DNA of 6,407 nt. Source: Gemmatimonadota bacterium (GTDB lineage: Bacteria; Gemmatimonadota; Gemmatimonadetes; Longimicrobiales; Longimicrobiaceae). Positions 1 to 5,292 of the stretch are shown here, one piece after another (position 1 is the first letter of the stretch; each line of letters begins with the position of its first letter). The stretch lies in the NCBI GenBank assembly GCA_019348265.1, contig JAHWJV010000216.1:1-6407 (forward strand), given 5' to 3'. The notes under the pieces were generated by a model. The model saw only the letters and a program-made list of their open reading frames with translations. It did not search any database and had not been told where the DNA came from. A program made the position numbers and the translations under genes.

Positions 1-1
1 G

Positions 2-637
2 GCGCAGCTGATCGCCGAGCTGGTCGCGCGCGCGCGGGCGCTGCTTCGGGGCGCACCGCCGCAGCCACCCGCGCCCCTGGCCCCGTGGCAGGACGAGCTG
101 GTGCGGGCCGGTCGCCCGGCCCTCGCCGCCCGGGACGACGAGGTGACCGTCGTCGCCCCCGACGTCCGGGGGCTGCTGTCGCTCGCCGCCGGCGTGCTCG
201 CCCTGCACCGGCTCGACGTCCGCTCCGCGTCGGTCTTCTCGCGCGGCGCGACGGCAGTGACGGTGTTCCGGGTCGAGCCCCGCTTCGGGTCGCTGCCGGA
301 CTGGTCGATGGTGCAGGGCGACCTGCGGCGCGCGGTGGCCGGCGCCCTCGACCTGCCGCGCGTGCTGGCCTCCCGCGAGGCGGCGTACTCCCGCGGCACT
401 GCGGCGCCACCGTCCGTGCGCGTCCTCGACGACGTGTCGGACAGCGCGACGGTGATGGAGGTGCGCGCACCCGACGCGCTCGGCATCCTGCACCGCATCA
501 CCGGCGCCCTGGACGCCTGCGGCCTCGACATCCGCACCGCCCACGTCTCGACGCTGGGTGCGGACGTCGTCGACGCCTTCTACGTCGCGGTGCCGGGAGG
601 GGGCCCGCTGGTCGACCCCGACCAGCGGGCGCGGGTC
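2..637 (+). CDS. glnD: GlnD C-terminal fragment (PII uridylyltransferase/uridylyl-removing enzyme), 5' truncated
   Basis: The frame is open from base 2, so the gene enters from the left; the GTG at 101 is an internal valine, not a start. It opens with the tail of the HD (uridylyl-removing) domain, a helix reading AQLIAELVARARALLRG. Two ACT domains follow. The first is at about bases 140-350, with TVVAPDVRGLLSLAAGVLAL and DVRSASVFSR. The second is at about 450-600, with VRAPDALGILHRITGALDAC and DIRTAHVSTLGADVVDAFYV. In the family, GlnD modifies PII proteins in response to glutamine, which the ACT domains sense. The style (VVDAFYV followed by a G/P-rich end) and very high GC resemble actinobacterial GlnD. 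A normal GlnD should stop soon after the second ACT domain, but no forward frame has a stop between 600 and 780 and the frame runs into LigA. The end given is where GlnD-like sequence fades. The nucleotidyltransferase domain is outside the window. Confidence 0.85.
603..630. repeat. Perfect 12-bp GC-rich hairpin, 4-nt loop
   Basis: Bases 603-614 (gcccgctggtcg) and 619-630 (cgaccagcgggc) are exact reverse complements around the loop accc. The hairpin lies between the end of recognisable GlnD and the end of the minus-strand phosphatase-like sequence. That is where a two-way terminator between convergent genes would sit, and actinobacterial terminators often lack a T-tract, as here. Against this, the plus frame through it (GPLVDPDQRARV) still looks like a plausible GlnD tail, so it may simply be coding sequence. 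The fold is certain; the role is not. Confidence 0.55.
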
Positions 638-721
638 CGGCACCCGCCGCGGCCCCGCCTCGACCGGCCGCGGCAGGGACTCGTCGTGGCAGCGCACCGC
701 CAGCAGCGCGACGTCGTCCTC
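632..721 (-). CDS. Possible C-terminal sliver of a SpoIIE/PP2C-type serine phosphatase
   Basis: Read on the minus strand from 721 down, this gives EDDVALLAVRCHDESLPRPV followed by EAGPRRVPDP. The DDVALLAVR block is the last strand of SpoIIE/RsbU-type PP2C phosphatases, with the aspartates that bind metal, and a PRPxEAGPxxVP tail is one I associate with actinobacterial members. Every third base of this minus frame (about 30 codons) is G or C, whereas the plus frame has two A-ending codons, which mildly favours minus-strand coding. Similarity breaks at 721/722, exactly where LigA-like sequence begins on the other strand. No stop codon occurs in this frame downstream, so the gene end is missing or a base is wrong. 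The call rests on about 30 residues. Such phosphatases usually act on anti-anti-sigma factors; nothing here shows a partner. Confidence 0.45.
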
Positions 722-726
722 CGCGT
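717..726. other. Junction between actinobacterial-type DNA and the ligA operon DNA
   Basis: To the left lie glnD and a phosphatase tail; to the right LigA starts abruptly at the conserved RVGAEP block, which in E. coli LigA is at about residue 62. Composition changes across it: by hand count, bases 181-240 have 46 of 60 G/C and bases 781-840 have 40 of 60. Codons such as CTG, ATC and AAG mixed with A/T-ending ones become more frequent to the right. The frame stays open across the join, as often happens in high-GC DNA. I infer a chimeric assembly or clone join, with a real rearrangement as the alternative. Confidence 0.7.
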
Positions 727-2602
727 CGGCGCCGAGCCGGCGAGCAAGCTCGCGAAGACCGTCCACCTCGAGCCGATGCTCTCGCTGGACAACGCCTTCA
801 GCTTCGAGGAGCTGGAAGCCTGGGAGACGCGCAACGCGCGGATCGCCGAGGAAGTGCGCCAGGCTGGATACGTGGCCGAGCCGAAGATGGACGGGCTGGC
901 GATCGCGTTGACGTACGAACACGGCGTGCTCGTCAAAGGCGCCACCCGCGGCAACGGCACGATCGGCGAAGACGTCACGCAGAACCTGCGCACGATTCGT
1001 GAGATCCCTCTCCGCCTCCACGACGCCGGCGTACCCGTACCGCCGCTGATGGAGATTCGCGGCGAGGTGTACCTGACGCTGTCCGGCTTCATCGCGCTGA
1101 ACGAGCGCCGGGCCGCGGCCGGGGAGTCGACGTTCGCCAACCCGCGCAACTCGGCGGCCGGGAGCCTGCGCCAGCTCGACCCCTCCATCACCGCGTCGCG
1201 CCCGCTGCGCTTCTTCGCCTTCGCCGTCCAGCTGGACCCGGCGGACGGAGCGACGCTCCAGGTCCGCAGCCAGTCCGAGCTGCTCGCGCTACTGTCGGGG
1301 TGGGGGCTGCCGGTCAACAAGCTGCACGCGCGTTGTGCCGACCTCGCGGAGGTGGAGAGCTACGTGAGGGAGCTCGATCGGCGCCGTCCTGAGCTCGACT
1401 ACGAGATCGACGGCGCGGTCATCAAGGTCGATCCGCTCGCACTGCACGAGGAGCTAGGCATCGTCGGCGGCCGCGACCCGCGCTGGGCGATCGCCTACAA
1501 GTTCGCCCCGACCCTGGCGACGACCCGGCTGCAATCGATCGAGATCAACGTCGGTCGGACGGGAAGCCTGAACCCGTACGCGGTGCTGGAACCGGTTGAA
1601 ATCGGCGGGACGACCGTGCGGCTGGCGACGCTCCATAACGAGGAGGACGTCCGGCGTAAGGACATTCGGCCCGGCGACGTGGTGGTCGTGAAGCGAGCGG
1701 GCGACGTAATCCCCCAGGTGGTCGGTCCCGTCCTGGAAGAGGGGGCGGAGCGCGGAGCTCCGTTCGCGATGCCGGACCGCTGCCCTGCGTGCGGTACGCA
1801 GGTCGAGCGCCCCGAGGACGAGGTGATGACCTACTGCCCCAACGGCGCCTGCCCGGCGCGCATCTTCTGGGGGCTGGTCCATTTCGCGAGCCGGGGCGCG
1901 ATGGACATCCGTGGGCTCGGCGAGCGCACCTGTCAGCTGCTCCTGGACGCGGGGCTGGTCAAGGACGTCGGCGACATCTACTCGCTAACGCCTCGAGATC
2001 TCATCGGCCTGGGCGGCTTCCAGCAGCGTTCGGCGGAGAAGCTGATCGATGGGATCCACGACTCTCGCGGGCGGGGGCTCGCGCGGGTGCTGTTCGCGCT
2101 CGGCGTTCGCCACGTCGGTGAGACGGCGGCGCAGCTGATCGCCCGCGCCTTCGGGTCCGCCGAGCGCCTGCTGCAGGCGTCGGAGGACGATCTCGCCGCC
2201 GTTCACGGGATCGGCCGGACGACTGCGCAGGCGCTCACCACGTACCTGTCGGAGCCGCGGAACCGCGACGTCCTGAGGAAGCTCGCCGATGCCGGAGTGG
2301 ACCTCACCGAGCCGGAGGCCCGGTCCGCGGAAGGGGTGTTCTCCGGCCAGACGCTCGTGATCACCGGGACGCTGCCCACGCTGTCGCGGAAGCAGGCGAC
2401 GGATCTCGTCGAGGCGGCCGGCGGCCGCGTTACGGGCGGCGTGACGAAGACCACCAGCTTCCTCGTCGTCGGCGAGGACGCCGGGTCGAAGCTCACCAAG
2501 GCACGCGAGCTCGGGGTCGCGGAGCTGACCGAAGCCGACCTGCTCGCGCGCCTGGATCCGACCGCCGCTCCCGAGACGGATCCCATTCAACCCCCGCCAT
2601 GA
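722..2602 (+). CDS. ligA: NAD-dependent DNA ligase LigA, N-terminal domain Ia missing
   Basis: LigA seals nicks in duplex DNA during replication and repair, using NAD+. In order: PMLSLDNAF block (~775-800); adenylation motif EPKMDG with the nucleotidyl lysine at 884-886; ATRGNGTIGED; EIRGEVY; FANPRNSAAGSLRQLDP; DYEIDGAVIKV; OB-fold (VGRTGSLNP, ATLHNEEDV, KRAGDVIPQVV); four-cysteine zinc finger (CPACG, then CPNGACPA, ~1780-1860); helix-hairpin-helix repeats (~1900-2290); and a C-terminal BRCT domain (~2335-2550, FSGQTLVITGTLP). About 626 residues match, against the usual 670-690. What is absent is roughly the first 60 residues, domain Ia, which holds the Tyr/His/Asp residues that bind the NMN half of NAD+. 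Without it the family cannot self-adenylate from NAD+. No credible start exists near 722; the long frame from 101 is a fusion with GlnD. The stop TGA overlaps the next ATG (ATGA), suggesting coupled translation. Confidence 0.96.
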   Translation, partial: RVGAEPASKLAKTVHLEPMLSLDNAFSFEELEAWETRNARIAEEVRQAGYVAEPKMDGLAIALTYEHGVLVKGATRGNGTIGEDVTQNLRTIREIPLRLHDAGVPVPPLMEIRGEVYLTLSGFIALNERRAAAGESTFANPRNSAAGSLRQLDPSITASRPLRFFAFAVQLDPADGATLQVRSQSELLALLSGWGLPVNKLHARCADLAEVESYVRELDRRRPELDYEIDGAVIKVDPLALHEELGIVGGRDPRWAIAYKFAPTLATTRLQSIEINVGRTGSLNPYAVLEPVEIGGTTVRLATLHNEEDVRRKDIRPGDVVVVKRAGDVIPQVVGPVLEEGAERGAPFAMPDRCPACGTQVERPEDEVMTYCPNGACPARIFWGLVHFASRGAMDIRGLGERTCQLLLDAGLVKDVGDIYSLTPRDLIGLGGFQQRSAEKLIDGIHDSRGRGLARVLFALGVRHVGETAAQLIARAFGSAERLLQASEDDLAAVHGIGRTTAQALTTYLSEPRNRDVLRKLADAGVDLTEPEARSAEGVFSGQTLVITGTLPTLSRKQATDLVEAAGGRVTGGVTKTTSFLVVGEDAGSKLTKARELGVAELTEADLLARLDPTAAPETDPIQPPP

Positions 2603-3156
2603 GCGAGACCACCGTGCGAGACACGATGCTGAGCCTCCCCGTCGACGCCCTGAGCGCGATGCACCGCGCGCTTTCCGAGGGACGCTCCCCAGCGGAGGCC
2701 GCCGAGGCCGCGCGTCGCCTCGGCTTCGAGACCGGCGCCGGGTTCCACCGCGCGCTCGAGCAGTCGCTCTCTATTTCGGGAGTGGGCGATCCGCGCTCGC
2801 TGGACCCGGACTCGTTCTGGGAGCGACTCTCGGACTTCTTCGCCAGTCGAGGCTGGGGCCGGCTGAGCTTCGAGCGGCTACACCCTGGCATCGCTTCGCT
2901 ATCCAGCGACGAATGGGCGGAAGCGGATCCCGCGGGATCGGCGAGCTACCCCTCCTGCCACTTCACCACTGGCCTGCTGGCGGATCTGCTCGGCCGGGCG
3001 AGCGGCGCCGACCTGGCTGTGCTGGAGGTGGAGTGCCGCTCCCGGGGCGACGCTCAGTGCCGCTTCCTCCTGGGCGGCTGGGACGCCCTCGAACGGGTGT
3101 ACGGCGACCTGAGCGAGGGCGCACCGTACGCCGAGTCCATCCAGCGGCTCGCGTAG
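2599..3156 (+). CDS. V4R-domain protein, 185 aa, ligand unknown
   Basis: The start ATG overlaps the ligA stop, and there is no Shine-Dalgarno sequence just upstream, so translation probably relies on coupling. Residues ~110-165 form a V4R (4-vinyl reductase-like) domain: SCHFTTGLLADLLGRASG, then VECRSRGDAQCRF. Three cysteines sit at the conserved places (C120, C146, C154); in the family they are thought to bind a metal, and the domain binds small hydrophobic ligands. The N-terminal half (residues 10-100) is alanine- and leucine-rich with a helix-turn-helix-like feel (SPAEAAEAARRLGFETGAGF), but I cannot name a fold. It lacks the AAA+ or kinase parts seen in V4R-containing regulators such as the XylR/DmpR group. 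It has no signal peptide or membrane segment, so it is probably cytoplasmic. Its position between ligA and ruvX gives no clear function. Confidence 0.85.
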   Translation: MSETTVRDTMLSLPVDALSAMHRALSEGRSPAEAAEAARRLGFETGAGFHRALEQSLSISGVGDPRSLDPDSFWERLSDFFASRGWGRLSFERLHPGIASLSSDEWAEADPAGSASYPSCHFTTGLLADLLGRASGADLAVLEVECRSRGDAQCRFLLGGWDALERVYGDLSEGAPYAESIQRLA

Positions 3157-3165
3157 CACGCTAGC

Positions 3166-3600
3166 GTGGGTAGACTCCTCTCGCTCGACTACGGCGCCAA
3201 GCGCATCGGCGTCGCGCTATCGGACCCGACCGGCACCATCGCGTCGCCGCTCGACACGCTCACGCGGCGCGAGGGAAAGCGGCCGCCGTGGCCGGAGATC
3301 CGCCGGCTCGTCGAGGAGAACGAGGTGACCGGGTTCGTGGTCGGGCTCCCGCTCGACCTCTCCGGTGAGGAAGGCGAGTGGGCCAGCGAGGTGCGCGGGT
3401 TCGGCGCGGAGCTGACGCGCCGTTTCGGGCTTCCGGTCGACTGGGTGGACGAGCGCATGACATCGGTGCTCGCCGAACGAGCGGTACGGTCCGTAGGCCT
3501 GAAGCGCTCGGCGCGAGAGCAGAAAGGCCGCGTCGACGCCGCGGCGGCCGCCCTGATCCTGCAGGCGCACCTCGATCGGACCCGGAGCAGTCATGCATGA
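3166..3600 (+). CDS. ruvX: RuvX/YqgF family putative Holliday junction resolvase / pre-16S rRNA nuclease
   Basis: This is a full-length member (144 aa; the family is about 135-160) of the RNase H-fold YqgF family, implicated in 16S rRNA 5'-end maturation and proposed as a Holliday junction resolvase. It opens with GRLLSLDYGAKRIGVALSD, the first acidic residue being D8. VVGLPLDLSG follows at ~58-67, then VDERMTS with E96, and GRVDAAAAALILQAHLD with D124. D8, E96 and D124 make the expected acidic triad. The start must be GTG at 3166: the V4R stop TAG is in the same frame four codons upstream and the family begins at this point. I see no good ribosome binding site, and the 9-nt gap suggests reinitiation after the V4R gene. 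The last 8 bp overlap the mltG start. Confidence 0.95.
   Translation: MGRLLSLDYGAKRIGVALSDPTGTIASPLDTLTRREGKRPPWPEIRRLVEENEVTGFVVGLPLDLSGEEGEWASEVRGFGAELTRRFGLPVDWVDERMTSVLAERAVRSVGLKRSAREQKGRVDAAAAALILQAHLDRTRSSHA
3584..3587 (+). promoter_or_regulatory. Ribosome binding site for mltG
   Basis: GGAG lies inside the 3' end of ruvX, 5 nt before the ATG at 3593. It is the best Shine-Dalgarno match among the gene starts in this unit. It favours 3593 over the other in-frame candidate, GTG at 3605, and so places the palindromic repeat inside the coding region. Confidence 0.6.
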
Positions 3601-4639
3601 GAGAGTGTGTAAGTGCGAGAGTGCGAAAGTACGAACTTGGCTCGAACGGGTAGTTTCGCACTCTCGCACTTTCGCGCTGCTCGCCGGGCTTGCGGCGTGT
3701 GGGGGCTCCCCGTCCGGTGACCCGGTCCGGTTCAGCGTGCCGCCCGGGAGCGGCCTTTCCACGGTGACGGATACGCTCGCCGCGCGGGAGATCGTCGGGT
3801 GGGCGGCGGGCTTCAAGGCGTACGCGCGGGTCCGCGGGACCTCGCGCGCGATCAAGCCGGGCATCTACGAGATCCAGCGCGGCACCGAGTGGGGGGACAT
3901 CCTCGATAAGCTCGTGGCCGGCGACGTGATCGAGGTGGCGCTGGTGGTGCCGGAGGGGTGGAGCTCCGTTCAGATTGCACAGCGCATCGCGAAGACCTTC
4001 AACGTCCCCGCCGACACGGTCGAGAAGATGCTCCTCGACACGACCTTCGCTCGGCGGCTCGACGTGCCGGGGCCGACGCTGGAGGGGTATCTGTACCCTG
4101 CCACCTATAGCTTCCCGATCACGACCCGCCCTCGCGCCGTGGCGGGCGCCCTGGTGCGCCGCTACAAGCAGGTCTGGACGCCGCAGCTGCGCGCCCGCGC
4201 AGACTCGCTTGGCCTCAGCGAGCGCGAGGTGGTCACGCTCGCATCGATCGTCGAGAAGGAAGCGAAGCAGTGGGGCGAGCGGGACACCATCGCGGCCGTG
4301 TACCACAACCGGCTCCGGATCGGCATGCCGCTGCAGGCCGACCCGACGGTGCAGTACGCGCTCGGCGCGCACCAGACCCGGCTGCTCTACTCCCACATCC
4401 GCGACGTCCGGGACCACCCCTACAACACTTACACGCAGCGCGGCCTCCCACCGGGCCCGATCGCGTCGCCGAGCGAGGGGACCATCAAAGCCGTGCTCGC
4501 TCCCGCCAACGTCCCCTTCCTCTACTTCGTCGCGGAGCCGAACGGGAGCCACGTCTTCACGCGCACCCTCGCCGAGCACAACGCGGCGAAGCGCCGGATC
4601 CAGCGCATGCAGGCAGCCACGGGGGGGCGTGGCGAGTGA
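3593..4639 (+). CDS. mltG: MltG, endolytic murein transglycosylase (YceG family), probable lipoprotein
   Basis: MltG cuts nascent peptidoglycan glycan strands at the outer face of the inner membrane and so sets strand length. The N-terminal part (residues ~45-110, VRFSVPPGSGLSTVTDTLAA) fits the LysM-like domain, followed by the YceG catalytic domain: VPEGWSSVQIAQRI, LEGYLYPATYSF, LASIVEKEA with catalytic Glu221, VYHNRLRIGMPLQADPTVQY, and YNTYTQRGLPPGPIASPS. Length 348 aa is normal (E. coli 340). Instead of the usual single membrane helix, the start reads RTFALLAGLAAC, with a lipobox LAAC and Cys36, so it is probably lipid-anchored. The first ~28 codons are largely built from a palindromic octamer repeat (3604-3677), so the original signal may have been altered by it. 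The ATG at 3593 has a GGAG 5 nt upstream and overlaps the ruvX end by 8 bp. The stop TGA overlaps the thiE ATG by one base. Confidence 0.95.
   Translation: MHERVCKCESAKVRTWLERVVSHSRTFALLAGLAACGGSPSGDPVRFSVPPGSGLSTVTDTLAAREIVGWAAGFKAYARVRGTSRAIKPGIYEIQRGTEWGDILDKLVAGDVIEVALVVPEGWSSVQIAQRIAKTFNVPADTVEKMLLDTTFARRLDVPGPTLEGYLYPATYSFPITTRPRAVAGALVRRYKQVWTPQLRARADSLGLSEREVVTLASIVEKEAKQWGERDTIAAVYHNRLRIGMPLQADPTVQYALGAHQTRLLYSHIRDVRDHPYNTYTQRGLPPGPIASPSEGTIKAVLAPANVPFLYFVAEPNGSHVFTRTLAEHNAAKRRIQRMQAATGGRGE
3604..3677. repeat. Inverted repeat of tandem octamers inside the mltG 5' coding region
   Basis: The left arm holds four octamers in a row (3604-3635): agtgtgta, agtgcgag, agtgcgaa, agtacgaa. The right arm holds three in reverse orientation (3654-3677): tttcgcac, tctcgcac, tttcgcgc. 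Within them, 3611-3628 and 3654-3671 are exact 18-bp reverse complements, separated by 25 nt. The sequence differs from the GC-rich codons around it. It resembles a small dispersed intergenic palindrome of the REP/MITE kind. I have a recollection of similar agtgcgaaagtgcgag strings in Gemmatimonadota, which I cannot verify here. In mRNA it would form a strong stem starting 11 nt from the start codon. It has no T-tract, so it is not a classical terminator. Confidence 0.9.
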
Positions 4640-5292
4640 TGGCTGGTGATCGGTTCGCGGGACGCATCGGTCTGATCGCCATCACCGATCCGGACTGCGC
4701 CGGGCGGAGCGTGGTAGAAGTGGTTCGCTCGGCGCTGCGCGGTGGCGCGGGAGCGGTGCAGCTTCGCTCCAAGGATCAGGCGACGCGCGACATGGTGGAG
4801 CTCGGCACCGCGCTCAAGGTGGAGACGGTGAGCGCGGGGGCGCTGCTGTTCGTCAACGACCGCGTGGACGTGGCGCTGGTGATCGGTGCGGACGGCGCGC
4901 ATCTCGGCGATGACGACCTCCCGCTGGAGGCCGCCCGCGCGATCGTCCCGCCCGGTTTTCTCCTGGGGCGCTCTGTCGACACGGCTGACGAAGCGCGGGT
5001 CGCGGAAAAGCAGGGAGCGGACTACCTGGGCGCGGGCCCGCTGCGCGCTACGCCGAGCAAGCTAGACGCGGCGCCCGCGATCGGGCTCCCCGGCATTCGG
5101 GCGATCGCGGCCGTGACGGCGCTGCCGGTGGTCGCGATCGGCGGAGTAGACCACACCAACGCGGGTGACGCCGCGGCTGCCGGAGCTGCCGGAGTCGCGG
5201 TGATCCGCGCCATCATGCAGGCCGACGATCCCGAAGAAGCAGCGCGAGCGTTGCTGGCGGAAGTACGGAAGGGGCGGGTGGGGGCGATCTAG
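4639..5292 (+). CDS. thiE: Thiamine phosphate synthase ThiE
   Basis: ThiE joins HMP pyrophosphate and thiazole phosphate to give thiamine monophosphate in the cytoplasm. It is a TIM barrel of 217 aa, a normal length. Residues seen: VQLRSKD with Q41, R43, K45 (pyrophosphate/HMP binding); FVNDRVDVAL with N73, D74; DGAHLGDDDL with D93 as the expected Mg2+ ligand; LGRSVDTADE; GADYLGAGPLRATPSKLD with K141; VVAIGGV (~164-170); and GVAVIRAIMQADDP. The glutamine normally in HLGQxD is aspartate here (D91), and the PTxTK loop is ATPSK. TenI, a related aminotautomerase, is the alternative, but the retained QLRxK, ND and loop lysine favour ThiE. The ATG sits in TGATG with the mltG stop, after a G-rich run (4621-4627) that may serve as a ribosome binding site. 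No other thiamine gene is nearby. Its stop shares CTAG with the convergent regulator. Confidence 0.92.
   Translation: MAGDRFAGRIGLIAITDPDCAGRSVVEVVRSALRGGAGAVQLRSKDQATRDMVELGTALKVETVSAGALLFVNDRVDVALVIGADGAHLGDDDLPLEAARAIVPPGFLLGRSVDTADEARVAEKQGADYLGAGPLRATPSKLDAAPAIGLPGIRAIAAVTALPVVAIGGVDHTNAGDAAAAGAAGVAVIRAIMQADDPEEAARALLAEVRKGRVGAI
5289..5292. other. Shared CTAG: overlapping stop codons of convergent genes
   Basis: thiE ends with TAG at 5290-5292 and the regulator ends with TAG read on the minus strand from 5291 to 5289. The two coding regions therefore meet within the palindrome CTAG with no intergenic space. I see no strong stem with a T-run on either side within the visible ends, so each transcript probably continues into the antisense of the other. 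Confidence 0.9.

Noticed and set aside
935..965. RGNG instead of RGDG in LigA as a defect
   Set aside because: Asn at this position is, as far as I recall, common in bacterial LigA and is not a catalytic residue; the KMDG lysine and other motifs are intact.
580..1320. Minus-strand open frame of 246 codons opposite glnD/ligA
   Set aside because: Serine/arginine-rich shadow of ligA. Its frame differs from the phosphatase-like frame, and it crosses the junction.
1985..2590. Minus-strand open frame of 201 codons opposite the ligA BRCT region
   Set aside because: No recognisable motif, and it is fully antisense to well-conserved LigA sequence.
101..2602. A genuine novel ACT-domain-regulated DNA ligase
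   Set aside because: The GTG at 101 is inside GlnD, the ligase lacks its NAD+-binding domain Ia, composition changes at the join, and a third, antisense gene fragment lies between the parts.
3604..3677. CRISPR-like array
   Set aside because: The units are 8 bp, contiguous and inverted, with no unique spacers of regular length.
3604..3677. Rho-independent terminator after ruvX
   Set aside because: The 25-nt loop, the lack of a T-run and the coding of mltG through it argue against a terminator.
3260..4579. Long minus-strand open frame of 439 codons opposite ruvX and mltG
   Set aside because: It is antisense to two clear families, is rich in Arg/Pro/Ala as expected for a high-GC shadow, and shows no motif.
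4639..5292. TenI rather than ThiE
   Set aside because: QLRSK, the ND pair, the Mg-binding aspartate and the loop lysine fit ThiE, although the Q-to-D change in HLGDDD leaves slight doubt.
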